DNA from: Garcia nutans
Lineage: Eukaryota; Streptophyta; Magnoliopsida; Malpighiales; Euphorbiaceae
NCBI GenBank assembly: GCA_947685225.1
Contig: CANTUV010000008.1
Coordinates: forward strand, 31,054,001-31,118,000
Direction: 5' to 3'
Length of the DNA stretch: 64,000 nucleotides
Shown: in pieces, positions 23,287-33,767 of the stretch
Numbering within the stretch: the stretch's first letter is position 1
Layout of the letters: every line of letters starts with the position of its first letter
Notes under the pieces: model-generated
The model's input: the letters and a program-made list of their open reading frames with translations, nothing else
Told to the model about the DNA's origin: nothing
The model's database searches: none
Translations under genes and position numbers: made by a program

Positions 23287-23721
23287 TTACCAATCCCTAT
23301 ACGTCTTGGTCATCTTGGATAGGATTTGCTTAATTGTTTTGTTTGTTGCTTCTACCACACCATTAGCCTTTGGTCTATAAGGAGAGGATCGGTGATGATG
23401 GATTCGGTACTTCGAGAATAAATCCTTAACTACTCCTTGAAACTGTACCCCATTGTCTGATATCACAGTGTGCGGGACCCCATATCTGCAGATGAGGTTC
23501 TTTTCAATAAGTCTAGCCATTTGACTTGTGCCCAGTTTGTTGAAGGATTTAGCTTCGACCCATTTCAAAAAATAATCTACTGCTACTACAATGAAACGGT
23601 GACCATTTGAGGCTGTCAGATGTATCTCTCCTATAATGTCGATACCCCAAGTGGCAAAGAGCCAAGGTGAAGACATAGAATGCAATTCTTCATGAGGCAT
23701 GTGATTCAAGTTACCATACAT
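23287..23721 (-). pseudogene. Tat integrase catalytic core
   Basis: 144 residues with the DD35E triad: Asp in WGIDIIGEI, Asp in HTVISDNGVQFQG and Glu in KANGVVEATNKTI. It also has the typical VVAVDYFLKWVEA block. It begins at a Met just after a stop that separates it from the zinc finger piece at 23722-23913. The core residues survive; frame lesions lie between domains. Confidence 0.9.
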
Positions 23722-24187
23722 CTAACATTGTTGGCACTTCTTTATGAACTCAATACAATCTCTCTCCATGGTCAACCAATAGTAACCTTGTCGAATAATC
23801 TTCTTAACTAGGGCCAAACCACTCATGTGCGGACCGCAACTTTGTGCATGTATTTTTGACATGATATGCTCCACTTCAGTCTTCCTTAAACATATCAAAT
23901 GCACCCCCATCAAGCCATCTTCGATATAACTCTCTATGGAATGTGATGTATTGCAAAGACCATCACCTTATGGCTCTTCTTTCTTTCTTTGTTGCCCCCG
24001 ATGAATATTCCCTTTCCTCCAAAAATTGCCTTATAGTATCATACCACGCATCATGGTCTGTATCAGTTTCCATGATTGTCTCATATTCATAGCAAGGAGT
24101 TGTTGAACTAGTCAAAATTAGAGGCTTAAGGAATAAACTGATAGGATTTTCTCATACCGAAGCCAATGTGGCTAGGGCATCAACCAT
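23722..24187 (-). pseudogene. Tat RNase H tail and integrase zinc finger
   Basis: From right to left: ALATLASVWENP, the end of the archaeal-type RNase H (stop at 24188), a linker with frame breaks, then 23913-23722 with HIMSKIHAQSCGPHMSG and CIEFIKKCQQC, the HHCC zinc-binding module of integrase. Several stops. Confidence 0.8.
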
Positions 24188-24430
24188 CTAATTTTCTTCT
24201 CTCGATAAGTGTATAAACCTACACTCCTTAAAGTTCTTCATCATGGTCATGTAATGGTGGTATGGTTTTAAATTTTCTTCTTTCAACTCCCACTCTCCAT
24301 TTACTTGGGATACTACTAGCAATGAGTCGCCAAAAACTTCTACCTTATCCACCTTCATAATCATTAGGGTTTCCAAACCAAAAATACAAGCTTCGTACTC
24401 CACCATATTATTGGTTGCCTTGAACTTCAA
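24188..24430 (-). pseudogene. Tat second (archaeal-type) RNase H, C-terminal part
   Basis: 80 residues with FKATNNMVEYEACIFGLETL and VFGDSLLVVSQVNGEWE. NNMVEYEA carries the catalytic Glu and FGDS an Asp of an archaeal-type RNase H. It follows the N-terminal half (WKIYFDGVASKKGAS) encoded at the end of 24408-25562, with a frame overlap of about 20 bp. A second RNase H before integrase is diagnostic of the Tat clade. Confidence 0.9.
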
Positions 24431-25562
24431 TTTTTTGGCTAAAGGGATAAGTTCCCCCTTTGGAAGATTCTAGTATGACTCCCAAACTTGCTCCTTTCTT
24501 GCTTGCTACTCCATCAAAATATATTTTCCACCCTTGCACTTCAATTGCCTCTAAATGTTCATCCAAAAATTCCAAGATTACCTCTTCGCTATCTGGTAAT
24601 GATTGTTGGGCCAGGAATTCTGTCACTGCTCTACCTTTGATTGTTTTCCTGGTTACATATTCAATATAAAATTCTTCTAATATTATCAACCATAAACCAT
24701 ATTTCCCAATCAAAGAGGTTGTCTCCCTTAAGTACTTCATTGGATCCAACCTGGAAATTGCTTGCACACTATACGATTGAAAGTAATGCTGCAACTTCTT
24801 AGAAGACCAAACCACGGCTATGCAGGTCTTTTCAATGATACTATACTTAATTTCATAAGGTAGGAGCTTTCTACTCAAATAGTAAACTGCATGCTCAATC
24901 ATTGACGCATCTGCTTGGGCTAACATGGCTCCTATTGACTCTTCTTCTACTGCTAAGTATAGTAATAGAGGTTTGTCGGGTTTAGGTTGTTTCAAAATAG
25001 GTGGATTCAGCAAATACTCTTTTATTCGCTCGAAGACCTTTTGACACTCTTCATTCCATATGACCAGCTGATTCTTTTTACGCAATTTGAAGATAGGCTC
25101 ATAGATTGTTGTGAGCTTTGCTATGAATCTGCTAATGTATTGCAATTTACCAACAAATCCCCAAACTTCTCTCTCCGTCTTAGGGGCTGGCATATCCCTG
25201 ATTGCTTTAACTTTGTCAGGATCAATCTCAATGCAATTCGGGCCAATCACATGTCCCAATAATTTGCCTGAGGTAACGCCGAACACACACTTCTTCAGGT
25301 TTAATCTTAGCTTATATTTCAATGCTCTATCGAAGAATAATTCTAAGTTTTGGAAGTGTTGTTCCCTTGTATCCAATTTCACCATTATATCATCAACATA
25401 TACTTCAACTTCTTTGTGCATCATGTCATGAAATAGTGTGGTGGCCATCCTTTGGTAGGTTGCTCCAGCATTCTTTAAGCCGAACGGCATTACCCTATAA
25501 CAAAATATACCCCACGTAGTAATAAAAGCAGTTTTGGCTTTATCCTCTTGGGCCATTAACAC
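24408..25562 (-). pseudogene. Tat RT, RNase H and start of second RNase H
   Basis: 384 open residues, the longest piece of the element. Order: RT palm (CYRVMPFGLKNAGATYQRM; catalytic VYVDDIMVK), RT thumb (FVGKLQYISRF), gypsy RNase H (LLLYLAVEEESIGAMLAQ, with A replacing the usual Ser or Asp; YYLSRKLLPYE), then a connection and the archaeal-type RNase H start (IYFDGVASKKGASLG). Role: copying element RNA into cDNA and removing the RNA strand. It is out of frame with the RT N-terminus at 25556-25777 and with the RNase H C-terminal part, so it cannot give a full polyprotein. Confidence 0.92.
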
Positions 25563-26341
25563 TTGGTTCCGAAAAATCCATCTACAAACGAGTGCAGTAT
25601 GCTAGAGGCTACACTATCAATGAGAACATCTATATGAGGTAAAGGAAAATCATCTTTAGGGGAAGCCTTGTTTAAATCTCTATAATCCACACAGACCCTT
25701 ATTCTTCCATCTTTCTTTGGCATAGGTACTATGTTGGCTAGGCAATCTGGATATTCTATCACTTCAAGGAACTTCACTTGTATTTATTTAGTGACCTCTT
25801 CTTTAACCAATTTGGCCCACTCAGGTCTCAATCGCCTAAGCTTTTGTTTGACAGGCTTCATGTGAGTGTAAGTAGGAATAAGATGTTCGGCTATGTCTCG
25901 ATCTATTCCAGGCATATCTTCATAAGACCAAGCAAATACTTCTTCATATTTTTTGAATATTTTTTCAAATCTCTCTCACTCATTAGGAGTAAGATCAGAT
26001 GCTATGCTAATATTTTTAGGATTTTCGATTGTTCCCAAATTTAATGATTGTGTGACAACATAATTAATATTAAAGATGCTCATGTAACTGCTATTTGAAT
26101 GTATACAACCATCAGGAGAAACATCACACAAGTAAGAAAAATCAGACTTTATTGCATTCATTTTGGAAAAGAAAACATCATCATCCTCATACAAAGCAGA
26201 CAAATTAAAATAAAAATAAAAATTATTGTTCTCAAAATCATAAGGCAGGATGTCTTCAAACTTTTCTTCAACCAGGGCAGCAATCTCCTCCGGAGTCTTC
26301 TCGGCTTTTAGGATAGCTTCCTTCTTCTCTTCCGGATTGGA
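25556..26341 (-). pseudogene. Tat RT N-terminal region and upstream linker
   Basis: 25556-25777 encodes YPDCLANIVPMPKKDGRIRV and CVDYRDLNKASPKDDFPLPH, RT fingers. Upstream, broken frames read EVFAWSYEDMPGIDRDIAEH, the block that normally precedes RT, with RPEWAKLVKEEVTK. A frameshift after FVDGFFGTK joins it to the main RT piece. 26050-26341 is an acidic, low-identity linker. Confidence 0.82.
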
Positions 26342-26713
26342 TTATTTGTTGACTGGCAGGGTGAGCTCTTTCTTCACTTGCTCCACTAGCTCGGCAACAT
26401 CTGTAAAAATTTCAAAACCTGTGATCAACTTTCCCGTGAACATGATTGGCTCGGGCTTTCCTTGGAGTGGTCCCATATCTGGAGCTTTGACAAAGATCTC
26501 TTCAAGTGGTGGGAAGTTCATCTTCTCATTCTTCTTTGGCTGGGCATTGTTGGCTTCATCATTTCTAGGAATGTAGTTCATGCTCTTCATCATATTCAAG
26601 ACTTTGGAGTCCACTATTTCATCATCAGAAATTGCAGCTACTTGGAAACCATTGAGAGGCCTCTCAATCATTAGAGCATTAACCATCTCATTATCTTCGG
26701 CCTCGATGACCAC
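26342..26713 (-). pseudogene. Tat protease-RT spacer
   Basis: 123 open residues, acidic, with no catalytic motif that I recognise. It starts MVIEAEDNEMVNALMIERPL and has KMNFPPLEEIFVKAPDM. Its position between protease and RT fits the variable linker of Tat polyproteins. Overlaps the protease piece by 43 bp in another frame. Confidence 0.65.
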
Positions 26714-27083
26714 TGTCTCATTCCATTAGGGAACTTGATCTTTTGATGAAGGGTGGAAGGAACTCCACCAAGAGGATGAAACCATGGTCGCCCCAAGAAT
26801 AAGGTGAAGGTAACAGGTATGTCCAAAACAAAAAATTCAACAATAGATTCAATTGGACCAACCTTGACAACAACTTTGAAAGTTCCTTCAGCATGTCTCT
26901 TAGTGTTGTCATAAGCCCAAGTGGTTACCTCGGTCGGGTTTAGATCCCTTGTTGACATGGCTAGCTTTGGCAATATTTTAAGTGGACAAACATTTATGGT
27001 GGACCCATCATCGACCATTACACATGGAGTCCTTTTCCCTTTGATTTCTATTTTGATAAAGAGAGGGCGGATGTGATCTTTCC
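26671..27083 (-). pseudogene. Tat protease, main part
   Basis: Encodes IEIKGKRTPCVMVDDGSTIN and VCPLKILPKL, then FKVVVKVGPIESIVEFFVLD and FLGRPWFHPLGGVPSTLHQK. This is a retropepsin-like protease with the active-site region VDDGS (families usually have D-S/T/G-G) and the downstream LGRPW block. It is broken at 27083 by the 485-bp palindrome; the N-terminal side continues at 27574. The open frame entering the palindrome is a coincidence. Confidence 0.83.
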
Positions 27084-27568
27084 TGTAACGACCCTCCCCG
27101 ACCAGGTCGGCTGCCCCGCCCACTAGTGGCTTACGGCCCGGCCTTTTCACCACCTGGGCTCGGAGTCCGCAGGAGGCAAGCGATCGCTACAGTACTGGAC
27201 AGCCCTCGCGGCCCACCCAGCAGGAATTTGTTTATTTGGCTCCCTAAGGAGTCGCCTCCCTGGATCGAACCCCTGACCTCCCACTTAAGAGAGCCAGCGA
27301 GAACCATCCAGTACCATTTCTGCTACTAGCAGAAATGGTACTGGATGGTTCTCGCTGGCTCTCTTAAGTGGGAGGTCAGGGGTTCGATCCAGGGAGGCGA
27401 CTCCTTAGGGAGCCAAATAAACAAATTCCTGCTGGGTGGGCCGCGAGGGCTGTCCAGTACTGTAGCGATCGCTTGCCTCCTGCGGACTCCGAGCCCAGGT
27501 GGTGAAAAGGCCGGGCCGTAAGCCACTAGTGGGCCGGGCAGCCGACCTGGTCGGGGAGGGTCGTTACA
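27084..27568. mobile_element. 485-bp nearly perfect palindromic insertion
   Basis: Two 242-bp arms around a single C at 27326, with only one arm mismatch found (near 27117 against 27535). Ends are TGTAACGACC and GGTCGTTACA, and the TSD is TTTCC (27079-27083 and 27569-27573). TG...CA ends and a 5-bp TSD fit integrase-mediated insertion, so it may be two head-to-head copies of a small LTR or TRIM. GC-rich compared with its neighbours. Each arm has a tRNA-like pol III promoter (TGGCTCTCTTAAG, then GGTTCGATCC) facing outward from the centre (27356-27390 in the right arm). The ORFs over it are reading-frame accidents. Confidence 0.93.
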
Positions 27569-27573
27569 TTTCC

Positions 27574-28006
27574 CCTCTTCCGGTAAATTCGCATCTGATA
27601 AAGAAACTGCTCCCATATTAACTTCGCTCTTCTCTTGAACATCTTCACTTTTCATTACTCCTCCAATTTTTATGAAGTTGATCAGCTCATCCGGTGTTGT
27701 GGAGGTAGAAATTGGCACGCTAGCTAAGGCCTTGGCCATAGTTTCTCAGTGCTTTTTAGAAGTAGCCAATAGGTCCCAAAAGCTAACATTTGCTTGGGTT
27801 CTTTTCAATTGCTTGAGCATAGTATCATCTTCCTCTTCTTTATTCCCTACTTTAACTTCTTTTCCCTTATTAATTTCTACCTCCTTAGGCGGTGACCTTG
27901 CATAAGGCTTACCGGATCTAGTGTTCATTACTTTATCTTCTTCGGGCTCGGACCAGGTCCATTCCTCCTTCTTGGATACAAGATCGTCCTCACTATTGTT
28001 TGAATC
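27574..28006 (-). pseudogene. Tat gag C-terminus to protease N-terminus
   Basis: Pieces 27746-27928 (MNTRSGKPYARSPPKEVEIN; VSFWDLLATSKKH) and 27574-27739 (MAKALASVPISTSTTPDELI). SFWDLLATS-like and TPDELI-like motifs are typical of the region before protease in Tat elements. Stops separate the pieces. Confidence 0.72.
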
Positions 28007-28540
28007 CTAAAACCTATTGACAACACAAATTGCTACTTCTTTACCCACCATAGCTTGTTTAATTTCTTCAAATACCTCTTCTTCTTTGGTTGCTTCTCCA
28101 CCCACATCTTGAAAAGAAGACATGACAAAATCTTTATGCAAACCTCCTCCAATCATGAAGGTTGCCGGTGGTGGTACTCTATTGAACTTCGGTAATGGGT
28201 TGTCTTTGGTGTTTGGCTTATTGGGCTCGGGTAGCTTCCCACTATCAATTAGATTTTGGATCTCATGTCTCAACCTCACACATCTATCTTTGTCATGCCC
28301 TTGCAGCCTTATTTCTCCATCTTTTCACATAGTCCACAAAATTTTCATTTGGCCGTTGTCTAATGGACTCCACTTCCATTAAGGTAACTTCCATCTCGAC
28401 ATTATACCATATTGCTGGATGAAGGCCTTGTATAGCAAATCCCAACTCTTTTGTGTTCTATCATCTAAGGTATTGAACAAATTTTGGACGACAGGGTCCA
28501 GTGAGAGTACGAAGTACCTTAGAGTTTGAGCCTTAGTAGC
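28007..28540 (-). pseudogene. Tat gag, C-terminal half
   Basis: 28007-28279 encodes CVRLRHEIQNLIDSGKL-type sequence (RLRHEIQNLIDSGKLPEP) and VPPPATFMIGGG. Before it, in broken frames, come RYFVLSLDP and SWDLLYKAFIQQYG, the gag capsid-like region, and a His/Cys-poor KDRCVRLRH knuckle remnant. At least two in-frame stops. Confidence 0.78.
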
Positions 28541-29056
28541 TCAGGCAGACTGCATAGCAGTGATATACTGCTTCACATGGAGATGAGGTTTTTTGGTTCC
28601 ATCAAACTTCGCAAAAGATGGCATCTTGAACTTGTACGAAACTTCTTCATCTAGCTCAAATAATTTGTCAACTTCGGACATTTCTTCGGTTTTCAGTTTC
28701 TTCTCAAATTTCTTTTCTAAATTAGTAATCATCTTTTCAACATCAGAAGTTTCAATTTTCTCCATAGCTGATCTTTCAACAATCTTTGGTTCTTTCTTCT
28801 TGTCTTGAGGATCTTGGTAGTATTGAGCCCAATCATCATCATCATCAATGATCACCTTTTCATCATCAAAAACCACTTCACCAACTTTAGTCTTTCCTTT
28901 GTCCTTTGGCTTCTTAGTGCTAGTAGATGCTTTGGCATGATTTTCTAAAATTTCAGTCAATTGGTTCTTTATGGTCTCAGTTAGGGCCTCTTTTATTTCT
29001 TCCATTTTGGCATTGAGGGCTTCATCCACCATTCTTTGAATTTGTTTAGGCTCCAT
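28541..29056 (-). pseudogene. Tat gag, N-terminal half
   Basis: 171 open residues from MEPKQIQRMVDEAL. An N-terminal helix is followed by a Lys/Asp-rich low-complexity linker, a probable coiled coil (DVEKMITNLEKKFEKKLKTE) and the gag domain start FKMPSFAKFDGTKKPHLHVK. KFDGT...PHLH is the conserved entry to the retrotransposon gag domain. The stop after AMQSA is a lesion; the frame resumes just after it. The Met is the first in frame and probably the true gag start, about 1.15 kb after the PBS. Confidence 0.85.
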
Positions 29057-30202
29057 TGCTTTTGGTGAGCAAGTGATTGAGTCGTTGCTAGATTCTTCGC
29101 TACCGGCGTAGGTCGGATTGTCCTAAGCTTTTGAACTATCATAATCCAGGGTTGTGAGCCAGAATGGATTAATGATATGAGATGCAAATGTATGCATGAA
29201 TGCACAAATGATCAATAAAGAAAGATAATTAGGATGTTCCTTCCAACCCTATAACATCCACACAAGAATGGCGAGTCTCTTTTCCTAGGTATATGGTTAA
29301 CAAAATACCAACATGGGGCATTTTGTTTTCGAATAATTCCTCGGAAGTTTCAACCAATAACTATATTTTTGAAAATGGAAATCAATTCATAATAATTCCC
29401 ATTAATTAAGTTTTAATCCATTTAACCAACTATAGTAGCTTTTATGCTACATTGGATTAAAACTAAATTAAGAAGTTTATTATAGAAAGATTTCTCACTT
29501 GAAAAAAGTAACTAGTGGTTCATGCCAAAAACAAGCCCATGGTTAATTTATTCTTAGTATAAACTAGGCTCACAATTGATTTTTGGTATTTCATAATTAA
29601 CCTAAATAATTTGCAAGCTCTTTGGATAAAAACAATTTTGTTTCTAAGCCCATTGTAAAAAGATTTTAGAAAAAAATGGATTTTGGGCTTAGTATTTGGG
29701 TCATGGGAAAAGAATTTTTGATTTGTTTTTAGAAATATTTTATGTCCAAAGAAAATTTTGAAAAGTTTTGAAAATAGCTTTGATCTTTTGGATTTTAAAG
29801 AAAAATTTATTTTGAGCTTACAATGTACTTAGGTCATATTAAAAAATAACAAACCAAATAAGCCATGATTTAAGCCAAGATAAATTAACCATAGTCAAAC
29901 AACATGCATTTGAGGTAAAACCTAAGGAAAGTAACTAGGCCAATTACATGAGCTTTAGTCTTTGGGTTAAAAGGCTTAGGTTCCCATAGCAAGTGTATAC
30001 CAAATGGTACGAGGCTATGAGTGGTTATACCATGCTCGATCTCCATACCTTGAGTGAAAGTATGGTATCCCTTACATAACACAAGACGGGTAACACGGGC
30101 GTCCTAACTCACGCACACGATGCAAGCTAATATGATGCAATGGATAATATCATTATAAGAAAGAATAAAATAATATAAAGACCAATGGAATTAACTTCTC
30201 TT
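29057..30202 (-). other. Tat 5' leader
   Basis: About 1.15 kb between PBS and gag with no supported gene. Small ORFs (for example 29885-30082) show no family motif. The extra ORF1 found upstream of gag in true Ogre elements is not seen. Confidence 0.6.
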
Positions 30203-30221
30203 ATCCCCAGTGGAGTCGCCA
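30203..30221 (-). promoter_or_regulatory. Tat primer-binding site
   Basis: Minus strand TGGCGACTCCACTGGGGAT begins one base after the 5' LTR end (GCTCACA). It starts with TGG (CCA complement) as a PBS should. From memory, Ogre elements use an Arg tRNA; I could not verify the match here. Confidence 0.75.
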
Positions 30222-33200
30222 CTGTGAGCGGGAATTTTCATCCCCACTCCCTGTGGAATGGTTCTTGCGACTTCGGCACTGTCTAGGCATGGGCCTTAGA
30301 GAACACGGACCTAAGTCCAGAGAAAATGGAGTCGCCACCCGAATGGGCTGGGAAAAAGAAAGGGGTGGATGACTCGATTCCTAAGGAATCTCCAACCCCT
30401 AATGGGTTCAGAAAGTTGGGTACGTGTGGGGAAGGTGAGAAATGACCCAGCACCCCCACAACGCCTGGTTCATTGGAACCGGCCTCCTTTACAGGTCTTA
30501 ATATTATTAAATTCTTAAATATAACAATATTATCCATATTACACACAACAATTAAAATAAAACATAATTATATTAAAATCAAAGCAATGTCGAAGCAAAG
30601 CAAACAAATGGACACCTATCTGAAGATGGAAACATGCCCTTACATCATCCATGTCTAAGCTAAATAGGACACCCACCATAAGGTCGAAACATGTCCTTTA
30701 CATTGGTCTAAAAAATATAAAATCAATTTAAATTACATAGAACTTAATTAATGAGGCACCCACAAAGTGGAAACATACCTCTTACAACATTTGGAAATCA
30801 AAATAAATCGATAGAAGTAAATAATCATTCACCATAAATAAATCATTCATCAAAGATATTAAACATCAATCAAAATAGAAAGTAAACATCCATCCATGAT
30901 AAATTAAATAAATCAAGCATTGAAATTAAATAAATCAACCACCAAAGCATAGAATAGACTACATAATCAAATCTAAAAAAAATAGAGCAAGTAAAGATAC
31001 AAATTAGGGTTACTGTTTCTATTTAAAATTCTTTAATTCATATTTTGGGTTTTGGGATTTTAGTATTACATTTGTTATTTGTTTAGCCTAGTATAAAGGT
31101 TTTGGAAAATTGGAATGGATTAGGGTTTCATGAATCAAATTAGGGTTTATGGGTAACATTATGAAATTACGGTTTTGGAATATTAAAACATTTAGGTTTA
31201 TAAATCTTAGGTACTGGATTGTTGTTTCTGATTTACTGTATTGAGTTTGAATGTTTAGATGTATAAGGTTTTAAGGATTAGGGTTAGGGTTTATGTCACA
31301 TCCGCGTACCGCAATTATGCAGAGTAGTCACGTGCATAGCGAGAGAAGGGGAAAGGAGAAGATAATTCTTGATAACAGCCCTAGATAAGGTTGTATGACC
31401 AAAGGGACCAAATTGTAATTTTCAAAAGTTTAGGGACATAGATGTAATTTTAAAAAAAGTTGCACCGGATGTTCTTAATAGTGCATATAACAGATTCCAA
31501 AAATGGAGTGTAGAGAAAAATCGGATCGCAACGACGTGTAACGGTTTTTCCAAGAAATGTTCCGTTAAAGAAAAACGAAGACATGTTGATTAACGGCATT
31601 TTGGTCATTATCAATTAAAGTTATACATGAATTTAAGGTAGGAAATAAAAACGTGAGTACGTAGAGAATGGCGAGGGGTTAAATATGAAATGATCGTCAG
31701 TAGAAACGGAGCCGGAGAAAACCCGAGCAAAAATAGGACCTAAAGGGAATTTAATAAAAAGTCGAGGGCTTATTGGTAATTTTTCCAAATGACTTGGAAA
31801 CCTAAAATAGACCTTATAAATAGAAAGTAGAGGTCAAAAGGATCAAAACTATATGTAGTTTGACTCGTGGAACTATACGGTTTAAAAGATATGATCGATT
31901 AATCGCCGGAACGTAAAGTGGGCCCGGTTTCGTGTCGGGACCGTATGGGTAACCCGGGACAACTTTATGATATCCTATGGGAAGAGGGACAAGTGGAAAG
32001 AAGTAAAGGAAAAGAAAACTATAAAAATCTAATGTTGGCCAATCAAAAGTAACCATTTAGCATGTGTAATAAATGAAGAAAGAGAAAGGTGGACAAGTGG
32101 TCTTAAAGGGTTCAACCAACACATAAGGTGACCATCATTTCCTTTGTATATAAATATATGTGAAATGAAGAACCAATTTCTCTCTTTTCCACTTACAAAT
32201 TTCGGCCAACAAAGGGAAACACCAAAGGACTTCCAAGTTTCTCCAAATTTGATTTTCAAGGTAAGTGTTTAAGGTTTTCAAGTATGTAGACTTTAATTTT
32301 GGTATTAATTTTAGGTATTTATATATTTATTGGGAGATTGGAGATTAGAGTCTTTATGTGGAATTGGAAAAATTTTAAGTAAGTGATGAGATTAATTGAT
32401 TAAATGGAAGAATCAAGATGTATAAAGATTAATAAGGTTGGATTAGGGTTTCGGTTGGAAAAGAAATGGAGGATAACTTATTATTTTGAATTTCTAAGGT
32501 TTATGTTGTATCTTGAATTTATTGAAGGAGAAATAAAGAATTAAAGAAGGAGAAGAAGGAAAAGCTAAGGGGAAGTACAAGAATAAGGTTTGGTACTTTA
32601 CCTTTGAATAATTACTTTTGATTTGGTGCTTTACCATAAAAGAAATTCTATTTGCTTACAAACTTTGGTTTATGGAAGTTTTGAAGTTGATGTTTAAATA
32701 TATTGATTTGAGTTAAACATGCAAAAATTGTTAAAAGGAAGTGTTTGAATCTTCACTTTACTATTAAAGAAGCCTTAATATTGATTTGCAAAAGAAAAAT
32801 AAACTATCCTATGCATTTCAAATGTTTGGGCCGAAATGGTCCCAAAGTGACAGCTTCTGGACTATTTTTGGGGAAATTGTTTGGGGCAGCAAACGAATGA
32901 ATTTTTCAACAAAATTTTACATGAAATTAGTCAACATATGAAATAAGTTTTCTGTAAAATTTCAGCCAAAAATAAGATCATTTACTTGGTCAAATACATG
33001 ACTGAAGTGGACTGAAATTTTGACGAAAACCCAGATTTTACTATTCATTTGGTCATGCCATTTTGCGTTGCCGATTTTTCTCGCCGCAACACTATTCATT
33101 TGGTCAATTTGTGATCTTTTGAGGAATGCTTTAAAATGTTTGATGTGTTTATTGTGGATGTTAAATATGTGAAAAAGAGTAACGGTTTGACCAAAGAAAG

Positions 33201-33396
33201 TGGTGCGCGGCATAAATGGCAAAGCGTAATGAGAATTTAAATTGATTTCTTGAATCATTCTAAAATGAAGTTGAGACTTAAATTAAATCATTTTAATCTT
33301 TTTGCTCTACTGGATAGTGGGAGTGGTAGATAAGGGTATGGTGCACTATACTAACGCATGCAGTACTGCTCATTATTGTGATATGATATTTTATTT

Positions 33397-33516
33397 AGTG
33401 GTGAGGCCACTGAAGCCAATGGGGAGGCCCATTAGTTAACCAGAATGGGGAGGCCCATTCCTGTGATCTGATATCGGTGGTGAGGGCCACCTATGTTACA
33501 GTGGGGAGGCCCACTG
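33397..33516 (+). repeat. GAGG-loop hairpin array
   Basis: Five short hairpins in 120 bp around GAGG: AGTGG/CCACT, AATGGG/CCCATT, GAATGGG/CCCATTC, GGTGG/CCACC and CAGTGGG/CCCACTG. Stems differ but pair in each. Confidence 0.85.
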
Positions 33517-33749
33517 CCTTATCACTATGGTTCCCTATATACCAGTAGAGCCTGAATCAAAGACATTATTTTTCGTTAAACTATATAATGCCAATGAGTT
33601 TGAATTATGATTTTACATTATTGAAAGCATATCACACTGAATGTATCACGATTTCTATTGGTATAAAGTTGGTTGATTGTGGATTTAATTATTTCCTTTG
33701 ATTTCGAATACTTTCATATACTACTTTATTTTTATTGGTAAAGTACCCA

Positions 33750-33767
33750 CTGAGCGACAACGCTCAG
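33750..33767 (+). other. CTGAGCG hairpin near LTR end
   Basis: CTGAGCG-ACAA-CGCTCAG, preceded by CCA and followed by CGAG. It sits where the other LTRs have CTAAGC...GCTTAG. Confidence 0.75.

Noticed and set aside
22829..25519. Plus-strand ORFs opposite the Tat pol
   Set aside because: Shadows of the minus-strand integrase and RT frames, with no family motif of their own.
27126..27739. Identical ORFs on both strands over the palindrome
   Set aside because: They are the two arms of the same inverted repeat read outward; no known domain, and the frames run into unrelated sequence.
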